Counted from the stretch's first letter, positions 35,086 to 43,548 are shown. The stretch: 64,000 nt of DNA from Bacteroidota bacterium (GCA_018266775.1 JAFDZS010000010.1:507980-571979); one strand, 5' to 3'. The notes: generated by a model from the letters alone, not told the origin. Made by a program: numbers and translations.

Positions 35086-36048
35086 TTAGGCTCCTTTTAG
35101 TTTCTTAACAGCATCAATAATTTTAGGCATCACTTCAAATGCATCGCCAACAATACCATAATCTGCCGCTTTAAAGAATGGTGCTTCAGGGTCTTTGTTG
35201 ATCACCACAATTACTTTACTGCGGTTAACACCGGCCAAATGCTGAATGGCACCACTGATGCCAATGGCAAAATATAAATTGGGGGCAATAGCCAAACCGG
35301 TTTGTCCAACATGTTCGTGATGCGGCCTCCAGCCTACATCAGCAACCGGGCGGCTGCACGCTGTAGCGGCGCCAATAAGTTTGGCAAAGTCAGTCACCAG
35401 TGCCCAGTTTTCAGGGCCTTTTAATCCACGGCCACCGCTCACCACCAGTTCTGCTTCGCTTAAAGGCACTTCACCCACGATTTTATTTACTGATGAAACG
35501 GTCACTTTTGGTGTATCCACCGTTACCGATAATGCAGCTACTTCAGCCACACCATCTCCACTCACTACATGATAAGAGTTAGGGCTCAGCGCAATAATTT
35601 TTACAGCAGTGTTAATGGCAACATTGGCAAATGCTTTACCGCTGAATACATTTTTTTTAACGACAAAACCATTGCTGGTATCGGGCAATGCAACGGCGCC
35701 GCTCACTAATCCCGCTTTAATGCGGGCACTTAAACGGGGTGCAATAGCTTTACCACTTAAATTATTGGAGAATACCACAACGGTTGCACCAGTTGCTGTA
35801 ACAGCCTGTGCCAACACAGCGGTGTACACCTGTGCATCCAGGTGATCCAGTGCGGCACCGGCAACGGTATGAATTTTTTTCAGACCATATTTACCCAATG
35901 CAGTAAGGTCATCTGTCACCGCACCTAAAACAATACCTTCGGCACTTACGCCTGATTGTTGTGCCAGCGCAGCGCCATAGCTGGCCGCTTCAAAAGAAGA
36001 TTTTTTAATGTGGCCATCGGCCTGGTCTATGAAAACGAGTACTGACAT
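35086..36048 (-). CDS. etfA: Electron transfer flavoprotein alpha subunit
   Basis: The 320-residue FAD-binding subunit accepts electrons from acyl-CoA dehydrogenases and passes them toward quinone. The C-terminal FAD signature runs from LVVSGGRGLKGPENWALV through ACSRPVADVGWRPHHEHVGQTGLAIAPNLYFAIGISGAIQHLAGV and INKDPEAPFFKAADYGIVGD. It is second to etfB on the same strand with 126 bases between, a gap filled by an AT-rich inverted-arm element. A terminator follows at 35038-35065. Confidence 0.95.
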   Translation of the reverse strand: MSVLVFIDQADGHIKKSSFEAASYGAALAQQSGVSAEGIVLGAVTDDLTALGKYGLKKIHTVAGAALDHLDAQVYTAVLAQAVTATGATVVVFSNNLSGKAIAPRLSARIKAGLVSGAVALPDTSNGFVVKKNVFSGKAFANVAINTAVKIIALSPNSYHVVSGDGVAEVAALSVTVDTPKVTVSSVNKIVGEVPLSEAELVVSGGRGLKGPENWALVTDFAKLIGAATACSRPVADVGWRPHHEHVGQTGLAIAPNLYFAIGISGAIQHLAGVNRSKVIVVINKDPEAPFFKAADYGIVGDAFEVMPKIIDAVKKLKGA

Positions 36049-36054
36049 ATTCTC

Positions 36055-36135
36055 AGAATTGATTATTGATTATTGAAAATTGATTATTGAACATTTCTTG
36101 CTGTTCACTTTCAATTATGAATTATTAATACAAAG
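36055..36135. repeat. AT-rich inverted-arm element between etfB and etfA
   Basis: AATTGATTATTGATTATTGAAAATTG repeats internally and is partly complementary to CAATTATGAATTATTAAT, with TTTCTTGCTGTTCACTT between. It lies inside the etf operon, so its transcript could fold between the two cistrons. Confidence 0.5.
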
Positions 36136-36174
36136 AGCTTGTTTGAGTTATACCATCTTCTCCGATTGGGGTTC

Positions 36175-36918
36175 CTATATCACTTTCGCTTCTTCATGGA
36201 GCAAACGCACCAGTTCTTCCGGCGTATCTGGCGATACCAGCTTAACACCGGCTTTTGCAGGAGGAAGGTCGAATGAAATAATAGAGGTGAGAACCTCTGC
36301 AGCAACCGGCTCCTGAACTTTTAGGGGTTTGCTGCGGGCACCCATAATGCCTTTCATATTCGGTATGCGCTGTTCAGCCATTCCTTTCTGGCAACTCACT
36401 ACTACGGGTACACTCACCTGGTCGGTTTCTTCCCCGCCTTCAATTTCACGAACGATAGTGGCGGTGCCGTTGGCTATGTCAAATTTCGTGGCCATGGAAA
36501 CATAAGGCAGCCCCAGTAATTCTGCCACCATACCGCCAATGGAAGAACCGTTATAGTCGATGGTTTCTTTACCGGTAAAGATGAGGTCGTACCCGCCTGC
36601 CTGTGCCACAGCTGCAATTTGAGCGGCAATATAAAAACTGTCGTGGCTGTCGGCATTTACACGAATAGCTTCATCGCCACCTAATGCGAGGGCCTTGCGG
36701 ATGATGGGCTCGGTATCGGCACCACCAACAGTAACCAGGTGTAAAATGGTGGAAGGGTCGGCTTCTTTCAGTTCAATAGCCCTTACCAGTGCATACCATT
36801 CATCGTAAGGATTGATGATCCATTGAACACCATCGGCAGCAAATTTCGTATTGTTATCAGTGAAGGCTATTTTTGCCGTCGTGTCGGGTGTTTTGGAAAT
36901 ACAGACTAATATTTTCAT
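36175..36918 (-). CDS. etfB: Electron transfer flavoprotein beta subunit
   Basis: The 247-residue subunit carries the AMP-binding and partner-docking features of ETF-beta: MKILVCISKTPDTTAKIAF, INPYDEWYALVRAIELKE, LIFTGKETIDYNGSSIGGMVAELLGLPYV (ETF-beta signature), and the recognition-loop region QRIPNMKGIMGARSKPL. It is the first gene of the etfBA unit, preceded by a -33/-7 promoter at 36982-37015. Confidence 0.95.
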   Translation of the reverse strand: MKILVCISKTPDTTAKIAFTDNNTKFAADGVQWIINPYDEWYALVRAIELKEADPSTILHLVTVGGADTEPIIRKALALGGDEAIRVNADSHDSFYIAAQIAAVAQAGGYDLIFTGKETIDYNGSSIGGMVAELLGLPYVSMATKFDIANGTATIVREIEGGEETDQVSVPVVVSCQKGMAEQRIPNMKGIMGARSKPLKVQEPVAAEVLTSIISFDLPPAKAGVKLVSPDTPEELVRLLHEEAKVI

Positions 36919-36981
36919 TTGTCAAGCTTTTTGGCTTCCCGTTAACGGAGCCGGTTAATTGGTTGTTTATGCAACTATTGG

Positions 36982-37015
36982 CAAAGATAAGAGAAGAAAG
37001 TAAACCTGCATCAAA
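36982..37015 (-). promoter_or_regulatory. Promoter of etfBA (TTTG, 22 bases, TATCTTTG)
   Basis: On the minus strand TTTG (37015-37012) is followed after 22 bases by TATCTTTG (36989-36982), close to the Bacteroidota consensus. It lies 63 bases upstream of the etfB start. Confidence 0.65.
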
Positions 37016-37037
37016 AACTAAAAAATATTTTTACTGT

Positions 37038-37349
37038 ATGAGCCGTATAGAAAAGTTATTGGAATTTTTAAAGGAATCGGGACAAGACAGTTTTCTGCAG
37101 CATGCTTTGGCGCTGGAGTATATTAAAGTAAATGATGATGATAAAGCACGTGTTTTATTTGAAGCTATTTTGCAGCGGGAGCCGGGTTATGTAGGTTCTT
37201 ATTATCATTTAGGTAAACTGCTGGAACGTGCCGGTGATATTCCAAAAGCTGTTGAGGTGTACAGTAATGGAATGGCCGAAGCAAAGAAAGCGGGAGACAA
37301 TCATGCGTATAATGAATTACTGATGGCAAAAGATGAAGTAGATGAGTAG
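37038..37349 (+). CDS. Small TPR-repeat protein
   Basis: The 103-residue cytoplasmic protein starts MSRIEKLLEFLKESGQDSFLQHALALEYIK and contains about two TPR helix pairs (DKARVLFEAILQREPGYVGSYYHLGKLLERAGDIPKAVEVYSNGMAEA). The longer frame from 36873 would run through the divergent etfB promoter, so the ATG at 37038 is used. The stop codon TAG lies inside the first unit of the double-hairpin repeat array (GTAGTTCCAGCTAC), so the repeat defines the 3' end of the gene. It is probably an adaptor; the partner is unknown. Confidence 0.85.
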   Translation: MSRIEKLLEFLKESGQDSFLQHALALEYIKVNDDDKARVLFEAILQREPGYVGSYYHLGKLLERAGDIPKAVEVYSNGMAEAKKAGDNHAYNELLMAKDEVDE

Positions 37350-37601
37350 TTCCAGCTACTCATTATGCAGGAAGCCGGAGGTTCCTGGTACATAACAATT
37401 GATGTTGATGTATATGCGTAGCTCCAGCTACCATCTTGCTGGAAGCCGGAGCTTCCAGGTACAAAAAAAATTGATGATGAAGTATATGCGTAGCTCCGGC
37501 TACCATCTTGTTGGAAACCGTAGCTTCCAGGTACAAAAAAAATGAAGATGAAGTATATGCGTAGCTCCGGCTACCATCTTGCTGGAAGCTGAAGCTTCCA
37601 T
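37346..37601. repeat. Left array of 71-72 bp double-hairpin repeats (four units)
   Basis: Units begin at 37346, 37418, 37490 and 37561. Each has a first palindrome GTAGCTCCRGCTAC, a spacer CATCTTGYT, a second palindrome GGAAGCYGGAGCTTCC, then AGGTACAAAAAAAA and a TGATGAAGTATATGC-type tail. The first unit is the most diverged, and the last is cut off at the stop of the small membrane-protein gene. Confidence 0.9.
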
Positions 37602-37889
37602 TTACCAAACAAGGTTAAAAATGAAATAGTAAAAAACGATAGACGAACCCGAAATGATCAATGTTACTATTCTTTTCTGAAAGAAGTAAAAAAGCAGAGA
37701 TGGGATGAGGGCAACGCCAACTATTAATGAACTGTGCATATTCCCTTTTACAATTTCAAAAAGTGTTGAAGATGGAATAATGGGTGAAACCAATTGATAT
37801 TGTGCCTGGATAAAAACAATATAGCCTGCCAGGGTAAGCAGCGTATGAATAATTAAAATGATTCTGCAGGGCTTTTCGAGTTTGTGCAT
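37602..37889 (-). CDS. Small three-helix membrane protein enclosed by repeats
   Basis: The 95-residue protein begins with a basic MHKLEKPCR and has three clear hydrophobic helices (IILIIHTLLTLAGYIVFI, SLIVGVALIPSLLFYFF, and IVTLIISGSSIVFYYFIF). No family was recognised. It lies between two arrays of four near-identical double-hairpin repeats, opposite in direction to both flanking genes. The coherent membrane topology supports a real gene, but no promoter was found and conservation would need checking. Confidence 0.55.
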   Translation of the reverse strand: MHKLEKPCRIILIIHTLLTLAGYIVFIQAQYQLVSPIIPSSTLFEIVKGNMHSSLIVGVALIPSLLFYFFQKRIVTLIISGSSIVFYYFIFNLVW

Positions 37890-37913
37890 AGCATAAAGAT
37901 AAAATGTAAATAC

Positions 37914-38172
37914 GTAGCATCAGCTACACATCTTGCTGGAAGCTGGAGCTTCCAGGTACAAAAAAAATGAAGATGAAGTATATGCGTAGCTCCAGCTACC
38001 ATCTTGTTGGAAGCTGGAGCTTCCAGGTACAAAAAAAATGAAGATGAAGTATATGCGTAGCTCCGGCTACCATCTTGTTGGAAGCCGTAGCTTCCAGGTA
38101 CAAAAAAAATGATGATGAAGTATATGCGTAGCTCCAGCTACCATCTTGCTGGAAGCCGGAGCTTCCAGATAC
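37914..38172. repeat. Right array of 71-72 bp double-hairpin repeats (four units)
   Basis: Units begin at 37914, 37986, 38057 and 38128, in the same orientation as the left array, and share the two palindromes and the poly-A spacer. The last unit ends 13 bases before the tilS start codon. Confidence 0.9.
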
Positions 38173-38185
38173 AATAAAGAACATT

Positions 38186-39523
38186 ATGAATCTAACAGAA
38201 CAATTTAAAGCATCTATTAAAAATCAAAACCTGTTTACACAGCATGACAGGCTGTTGCTTACCGTAAGCGGGGGAGTGGATTCTGTGGTGTTGACTGCTT
38301 TATGCCACGAAGCCGGTTACCGGTTTGCCGTTGCCCACTGTAATTTTCAATTGCGGGGAGATGACAGCAACCGTGATGAAGCCTTTGTACAATTGCTTGC
38401 TGAAAAATATAATGCACCGTTTCATCACACACATTTTGATACTGTAACCATTGCAGCACAACAGAAAAAAACCATTGAAGAAACTGCAAGGGACTTACGG
38501 TATGCATGGTTTAAAGAATTGTGCGCAGCGAATGGATATGATTACATTCTTACGGCACATCATGCCAACGATAATATTGAAACTGTGCTCATGAATTTTT
38601 TCCGTGGCACAGGCATTAAAGGGTTGCATGGCATTCTGCCGAAACAAAATAATATTGTGAGGCCGTTATTGTTTGCCACCAAAAAAGAAATTGAAGCGTT
38701 TGCCGCAGAAAATAAACTGGATTTCGTAACAGATTCCACCAATGCCGAAAACGATTTTACACGCAACTACTTCCGCAATGAAATTATACCAGCCATTCAA
38801 AAAGTATTTCCACAGGTGGAAATGAATGTGCGGCATAATATTGCCAGGTTGGGCGAGGCGGAGCAATTGTACGACCAGGCCGTTCTTGCACATCAAAAGA
38901 AATTGCTGCACGCGGTGGGGAAGGAGTGGCATATTCCGGTGCTGCTGCTGAAAAAAACAAAACCATTATTTACGGTTTTGTATGAACTCATCAGTGTGTT
39001 TGGGTTTTCGCCTGCACAACTGCGGGATGTGGCGGCGCTTTTACAAAGTGATAATGGAAAGTATGTGGCCTCCGCAACGCACCGCATTATCCGCAACCGG
39101 CAATGGCTCATCATTACACCAGTTCAAAATGATATTGCAGAAAATATTCTGATTGAGACAACAGATGAATCTGTTGTTTTTTTCCGTGGTACCATTCAAA
39201 TAAAATCCGAAAACATAGCTGCATCTTTTGAACCATCCGCTGATGCATCTGTGGCCTGTTTAGATACCGCTGCTATTCAATTTCCGCTGCTGCTGCGCAA
39301 ATGGAAGCAGGGTGATTATTTTTATCCGCTGGGCATGCAGAAGAAAAAAAAGCTGAGCCGCTTTTTTATTGATCAGAAATTATCCATTACCGATAAAGAA
39401 AAAATTTGGGTGATCGAAAGCAATAAAAGAATCATTTGGGTGGTGGGTTTGCGCATAGATGACCGGTTTAAAATAAAGCCATCAACAAGTGTCATCCTCA
39501 GCCTGAAATATACTGCAGGGTAA
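38186..39523 (+). CDS. tilS: tRNA(Ile)-lysidine synthase
   Basis: The 445-residue enzyme modifies C34 of the CAU-anticodon tRNA(Ile) to lysidine. The N-terminal PP-loop is LLLTVSGGVDSVVLTAL (S28-S33), with AHCNFQLRGDDSNRDEAFV, LTAHHANDNIETVLMNFFRGTGIKGLHGI and DSTNAENDFTRNYFRN. The C-terminal TilS domain contains RKWKQGDYFYPLGMQKKKKLSRFFIDQKLS. Length and motif order are typical. It starts 13 bases after the last double-hairpin repeat, so its leader RNA probably includes that structure. Confidence 0.95.
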   Translation: MNLTEQFKASIKNQNLFTQHDRLLLTVSGGVDSVVLTALCHEAGYRFAVAHCNFQLRGDDSNRDEAFVQLLAEKYNAPFHHTHFDTVTIAAQQKKTIEETARDLRYAWFKELCAANGYDYILTAHHANDNIETVLMNFFRGTGIKGLHGILPKQNNIVRPLLFATKKEIEAFAAENKLDFVTDSTNAENDFTRNYFRNEIIPAIQKVFPQVEMNVRHNIARLGEAEQLYDQAVLAHQKKLLHAVGKEWHIPVLLLKKTKPLFTVLYELISVFGFSPAQLRDVAALLQSDNGKYVASATHRIIRNRQWLIITPVQNDIAENILIETTDESVVFFRGTIQIKSENIAASFEPSADASVACLDTAAIQFPLLLRKWKQGDYFYPLGMQKKKKLSRFFIDQKLSITDKEKIWVIESNKRIIWVVGLRIDDRFKIKPSTSVILSLKYTAG

Positions 39524-39612
39524 TTTCGTGCCGGCACAGATGGTGTGTGAAAGCTGTGGCCATTGCCAAATTGTATCTCCCGAAAGTTGCTCTAAAAATT
39601 ATGTAAACGTTG

Positions 39613-39638
39613 CAAAACCTTTGCCAGCAAAGGTTTTG
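39613..39638. repeat. Perfect 11-bp inverted repeat downstream of tilS
   Basis: CAAAACCTTTG and CAAAGGTTTTG pair perfectly around CCAG. No T-run follows, so it is a hairpin of uncertain role (RNA end or protein site) rather than a standard terminator. Confidence 0.6.
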
Positions 39639-39679
39639 AGGCGGGCTGAATAAAAAAAGGATTTAACCGGGGAGTAAAG

Positions 39680-39711
39680 TTTGCACTGTAAATATTTGTG
39701 GATTATATTTA
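39680..39711 (+). promoter_or_regulatory. Probable promoter TTTG, 20 bases, TATATTTA
   Basis: TTTG at 39680-39683 and TATATTTA at 39704-39711 are spaced by 20 bases. The last -7 base is A instead of G. It lies 21 bases before the lipoprotein gene at 39733. Confidence 0.5.
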
Positions 39712-39732
39712 AGCAACCTTAAACCTGTTGAT

Positions 39733-40356
39733 ATGAGACACATTTTTTCATTCGTACTTATTGGATTGTTATGTTCCTGCGGCGGTGCCAAATATGCCAC
39801 AATTACCAAAGATGATGAACGCATGGGAAAAGAAAGCAACTCCGAAGTATTTGTCGTTACCAGCGATGGTGTAAAACACAGCGGCACTAAATTTAAATTT
39901 CCACCCGATCATTTCGCCACATCTGATTATATTGCTATTGATGGCGTTCGGTACAGCCGCAAACATTTGCCTGACATCATTGCCTATCAAAACGAAACAG
40001 GTTACCATCAATACATTCCCATTATTAAAAGAGATGCGTTGCGAATAAGAAACGGGAAGATCAATTTATTCACCTATCTGCATGAGGAAACTACGTTTTC
40101 GGGCGGAATTTCTTCAGTAACAGGTTTTCGCCGCTACTTAATAGAGAAAGAAAAAAACAATCTTCAATTAATTTCTTATGAAGTATTGGAAACGGCATTT
40201 GCAGATAATGTTGCTGTTTTGCAAAAGTTTCATGAGTTATATCCTGATAAGGCAAAAGCCAATAAATCACTTACTAAGAATGCTCACCTGGATAAGCAGG
40301 AATATGCTGTCATGAAAAATATCGAGTTACTGATAGATATGTATAACGGACGTTAA
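39733..40356 (+). CDS. Predicted lipoprotein, function unknown
   Basis: The 207-residue protein has a lipoprotein signal (MRHIFSFVLIGLLCSC-GG; the lipobox cysteine is either C14 or C16). The mature part is soluble and mixed alpha/beta, with FVVTSDGVKHSGTKFKFPP, DYIAIDGVRYSRKHLPDIIAYQNETGYHQYIP and a helical C-terminus rich in lysine. No recognised domain is present. It is a single gene, convergent with the rhomboid gene. Confidence 0.75.
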   Translation: MRHIFSFVLIGLLCSCGGAKYATITKDDERMGKESNSEVFVVTSDGVKHSGTKFKFPPDHFATSDYIAIDGVRYSRKHLPDIIAYQNETGYHQYIPIIKRDALRIRNGKINLFTYLHEETTFSGGISSVTGFRRYLIEKEKNNLQLISYEVLETAFADNVAVLQKFHELYPDKAKANKSLTKNAHLDKQEYAVMKNIELLIDMYNGR

Positions 40357-40371
40357 TACCCGCAATAAGGC

Positions 40372-40989
40372 TTACCTGAAATTGAATTGCGGATGCTGTA
40401 ATTGTTCAATAAAATATTGAAATAAGCCTGGCTTTGCAATTAATGTAAATGCTATTCCATACAGCGTACCCCACAAATGTGCACCGTGGCCGATATTGTC
40501 ATTCCCCTTTCTGTCCATATAAGCAGAATAGCCAATGTAAATTACAAGGTACACTATTGCCGGTATCGGTATAATATATTGTATCCTTAATGTTTGCCAG
40601 GGTGCTAATAACACCACCGATGCCAATACTGCTGCCACCGCCCCCGATGCGCCCAGTGAACGGTAAGATGGATTGTTCTGGTTTTTAAAATAATCCGGTA
40701 TACTGGCCGCCACCAATGCGGATACATAAAATATTACGTACATCGATTTGCTGAACAGCAATAACTCGCAATACTGCCCGAAGAAATACAGCGTTAGCAT
40801 ATTAAACAGCAGGTGCGTAAAATCTGCATGGATCAAACCGTGGGAAATAAAACGGAACCATTCTTTGGTTTCTTTCATTTCGTAAGGATAGAAAATGAGT
40901 TTGTTAATATTCGCTGTGTTATTGAACGAGATAAAAGAAACCAGTGAGGTAAAAGCAATGATGATGTAAGTAACAACCGGGGTGCCCAT
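40372..40989 (-). CDS. Rhomboid-family intramembrane serine protease
   Basis: The 205-residue membrane protein has six helices, the conserved H-x-x-x-x-H-x-x-x-N of GLIHADFTHLLFNM, the catalytic serine S115 in SLGASGAVAAVLA, and a histidine on the last helices in NIGHGAHLWGTLYG (H168/H171). Rhomboids cleave single-pass membrane proteins within the bilayer. It lies 27 bases downstream of rlmH on the same strand and may share its transcript. Confidence 0.92.
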   Translation of the reverse strand: MGTPVVTYIIIAFTSLVSFISFNNTANINKLIFYPYEMKETKEWFRFISHGLIHADFTHLLFNMLTLYFFGQYCELLLFSKSMYVIFYVSALVAASIPDYFKNQNNPSYRSLGASGAVAAVLASVVLLAPWQTLRIQYIIPIPAIVYLVIYIGYSAYMDRKGNDNIGHGAHLWGTLYGIAFTLIAKPGLFQYFIEQLQHPQFNFR

Positions 40990-41016
40990 GAAATATTTTT
41001 TTAAACGGCAATTTAA

Positions 41017-41490
41017 TTAAGTATGATGGTATTTTTCATTTTTTATAATGGTGCATGCCCTGTACACCTGTTCTGCCAGGATTAACCGCACCAACTGGTG
41101 CGGAAATACTAATGGCGATAAACTCCATGTATAATTTGCCCTTTGCATCACCGCATCACTTACACCATACGCACCGCCAATGAGAAAAATGATTTTCTTT
41201 ACACTGTCATTGGCCCGTTGCTGAATAAACTGTGCCAATCCTTCGCTGGTAAAAGTTTTTCCCCTTTCATCCAGCAATACCAGGTAATCATCTTTCTGCA
41301 AAAAACTTACAATGGTTTCGCCTTCTCTTTTCTTTAAATCCATTTCACTCAGCATGCCGCTGTTTTTGGGCACAGGAATAATTTGCCAGCCGGCAGTATA
41401 ATAATGAGAGATGCGTTTGGTAAACATTTCCACACCTTCCTTTACATACGCTTCGTGAGCCTTGCCAACAGACCAGAATTGCATTTTCAT
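41017..41490 (-). CDS. rlmH: 23S rRNA pseudouridine-1915 N3-methyltransferase
   Basis: The 157-residue SPOUT-class methyltransferase acts on the assembled 70S ribosome. Motifs are MKMQFWSVGKAHE, DYLVLLDERGKTFTSEGLAQFI, KKIIFLIGGAYGVSDAV (knot, SAM binding), and the C-terminal LSPLVFPHQLVRLILAEQVYRACTIIKNEKYHH. Length is standard. Confidence 0.96.
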   Translation of the reverse strand: MKMQFWSVGKAHEAYVKEGVEMFTKRISHYYTAGWQIIPVPKNSGMLSEMDLKKREGETIVSFLQKDDYLVLLDERGKTFTSEGLAQFIQQRANDSVKKIIFLIGGAYGVSDAVMQRANYTWSLSPLVFPHQLVRLILAEQVYRACTIIKNEKYHHT

Positions 41491-41563
41491 GGAATAAAAA
41501 TAAGTGGTGTGTAGGAATAATCAGTACAATTTATTAGATTTATTACCACTCAATGCATCTGTT

Positions 41564-42259
41564 ATGGCAAGTTTTTTTATTTCCTATTCCCGGCGGGATG
41601 CCGCTGACATGGCCAACACACTAAGAAATCATATTGTTAAACTGGATTCAAGCCACGATGTATTTCTCGACGTGCAATCCATCAAGGCTGGTGCAAACTG
41701 GCGTGATGAACTTAAACGCAAAATCATTGCATGCGATTTCTTTATTTATATCCATTCACCCGGTTCGTTACAGTCTAAACATGTTAAAGCAGAATTGAAC
41801 TGGGTAAAAGAATCGGAATTAAAAACCGGTATGCGCAAACTGTTTGTGTACCGGTTGCATTATGCTGAACTTACGCCTGATATTTCTATGTACCAGATAC
41901 TGGATGCCACCGGTAATATTACCGTTGATTTTTATAAACTGATGTCGGGCATTTTTTCGGGCAATTCTTTTTTCAATATTGAGTATGAACTTATGCTGGA
42001 AGATGAATTCTGGTATAAGGGTAAAGTTTGGATAGATGCACCACGGGCTTTTCTTTCCAAGATACAAATGGTGGAATACCGCTTTGATTACGGATGGCAG
42101 GACAAACCGCTGTATGTAGTTAAACACAGCGCCACTGCAGTAAAAAATAAATTTAAACTGCCGTTCAGAACCAAATATCACTTTACATTATTTGTGATGC
42201 TGTACTTATGGAATACAAGGGAACTGGCATTTGTAAAACGTATCCCGATCTGCCACTAA
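41564..42259 (+). CDS. TIR-domain protein with C-terminal pYEATS-like domain
   Basis: From the ATG at 41564 (231 residues), the N-terminal TIR domain reads MASFFISYSRRDAADMANTLRN, FLDVQSIKAGANWRDELKRKI, and CDFFIYIHSPGSLQSKHVKAELNWVKES. E78 in AEL is the candidate catalytic glutamate. After a short linker, residues about 150-231 (FWYKGKVWIDAPRAFLSKIQMVEYRF, then NKFKLPFRTKYHFTLFVMLYLWNTRELAFVKRI) match the prokaryotic YEATS (pYEATS) pattern, a beta-sandwich reported in bacterial conflict proteins. The longer frame from 41504 is rejected since the TIR fold starts at MASFF. It stands alone, convergent with lacI. NADase or antiviral activity is inferred from the TIR family only. Confidence 0.8.
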   Translation: MASFFISYSRRDAADMANTLRNHIVKLDSSHDVFLDVQSIKAGANWRDELKRKIIACDFFIYIHSPGSLQSKHVKAELNWVKESELKTGMRKLFVYRLHYAELTPDISMYQILDATGNITVDFYKLMSGIFSGNSFFNIEYELMLEDEFWYKGKVWIDAPRAFLSKIQMVEYRFDYGWQDKPLYVVKHSATAVKNKFKLPFRTKYHFTLFVMLYLWNTRELAFVKRIPICH

Positions 42260-42268
42260 AGAAAAATA

Positions 42269-43324
42269 TTATTTTTTGGCGTTATTGACCTTCACAGATG
42301 ATTCCCGGATGATGAGTTCCGTTTGCAATGTTTTGGATTCAAATTCGGTTACGGGTCTTTTGCTTTCAATCATACTGATGAGGAGTTCGGTGGCTACCTG
42401 GCCAATTTCAAAAGCGGGCTGGCGCACCACAGATAATGGCGGGTTAAACACTTCTCCCATATTGGTATTGGTAAAACCGATCACTGCAATATCATCAGGA
42501 ATTTTTTTATCTAATTTTTTCAATGCCTGTAAGCATGCAGTGGTGATGCGGTCGCCGGCAGCAAACAAGCCGTCTGGTTTTTGTTTCTGCTTAAATGCTT
42601 TTCTCAGTGCTTCTTCCACTTCATCATAAATCATACCGCCGTGATAGGAGTAGTGTACCATCTTTTCATCATACTCAAGCCCGTTTTTGCGCAATGCTTC
42701 TTTATACCCTTCCAGCCTTTCAACAGAAATGGATAAGTAAGGTGCACTGGTGATATGCGCAATTTTTTTGCAGCCGTTTTTAATCAGGTGTTCAGTGGCA
42801 TCAAAAGCGCCTTTAAAATTATCAGCAATTACTTTATGGGTGTTGATCTCATTCACAATACGGTCGAAGAAAACAATGGGCAGGCCTTTTTCATATAACT
42901 GCCTGAAGTGTTCATAATCTTTCGTCTCGCTGGAAACGGATATTAACAGGCCGTCTACCGAACGTGAAGCGAGGTGATCGAGGATCACCGATTCCCGTTC
43001 ATATGATTCATGACTTTGCGAAATGATGACATGGTAGCCGCGGTTGTAGGCAATGGATTCAATACCATTGATAGCCTGCGAAAAAAAGTTATTGGCAATT
43101 TCGCACACAATAATACCGAGTGAATGGTTTCTTCTTTCTTTTAAACTTAATGCAATGGGGTTGGGCCTGTAGTTGATTTTTTCTGCATACTCCAGCACCA
43201 GCTTTTTGGTTTCAGCACTGATTTCGTAGCTGCCCCGCAATGCCCGGCTAACGGTAGAGGTGGACAATCCTAACGCTTTTCCAATGTCTTTAATAGTAAC
43301 CGGTTCAAACTTCATGGCTTTCAA
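42269..43324 (-). CDS. LacI-family regulator of the pectin locus
   Basis: The 351-residue repressor has an N-terminal helix-turn-helix and hinge (TIKDIGKALGLSTSTVSRALRGSYEISAETKKLVLEYAEKINYRPNPIALSLK) and a periplasmic-binding-like effector domain (SLGIIVCEIANNFFSQAINGIE through DDIAVIGFTNTNMGEVFNPPLSVVRQP). It may start at M1 (43324) or M4 (43315). It is divergent from susC with 224 bases between, and a LacI-type palindrome (43398-43417) lies in that gap. The probable ligand is a pectin-derived sugar acid (inference from neighbours). Confidence 0.93.
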   Translation of the reverse strand: MKAMKFEPVTIKDIGKALGLSTSTVSRALRGSYEISAETKKLVLEYAEKINYRPNPIALSLKERRNHSLGIIVCEIANNFFSQAINGIESIAYNRGYHVIISQSHESYERESVILDHLASRSVDGLLISVSSETKDYEHFRQLYEKGLPIVFFDRIVNEINTHKVIADNFKGAFDATEHLIKNGCKKIAHITSAPYLSISVERLEGYKEALRKNGLEYDEKMVHYSYHGGMIYDEVEEALRKAFKQKQKPDGLFAAGDRITTACLQALKKLDKKIPDDIAVIGFTNTNMGEVFNPPLSVVRQPAFEIGQVATELLISMIESKRPVTEFESKTLQTELIIRESSVKVNNAKK

Positions 43325-43397
43325 TTTGGCAAGTGCAAATCAAAGTTTTTTTTTCAAGTTACCAATTTTTGTGCGCATAAAATAATATGGCAACGTT

Positions 43398-43417
43398 ATC
43401 GGGAACGTTTGCGTAAA
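43398..43417. promoter_or_regulatory. Candidate LacI operator upstream of susC
   Basis: ATCGGGAACGTTTGCGTAAA has a central CG and imperfect dyad symmetry (10 of 14 positions across CGGGAACGTTTGCG), as expected for LacI-family sites. It matches 18 of 20 bases with a site before kduD (54645-54664). Confidence 0.65.
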
Positions 43418-43548
43418 AATAGTGATTGTGGGTGCAATAACGCAGTAAAAAAAAGTTCTAACATTGAGTATTGATTGCGTAGCGTATTGCTTTTTTCTGC
43501 CTGGAAAAAATCATAGTCCCGATAATTTTTTTAACCAAACACTGCTAT

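Noticed and set aside
37346..38172. Regularly spaced repeats resembling a CRISPR array
   Set aside because: The whole 71-72 base unit is conserved, so there are no variable spacers, and no cas genes are present.
37363..38184. Minus-strand reading frames through the double-hairpin repeats (81 and 62 codons)
   Set aside because: They only translate the repeat (recurring YAYTSSSFFLYLEA-type strings), and 71-base units break the frame, so they are not genes.
39613..39638. Terminator for tilS
   Set aside because: Perfect stem, but no T-run on either side and 90 bases from the stop; kept as an inverted repeat only.
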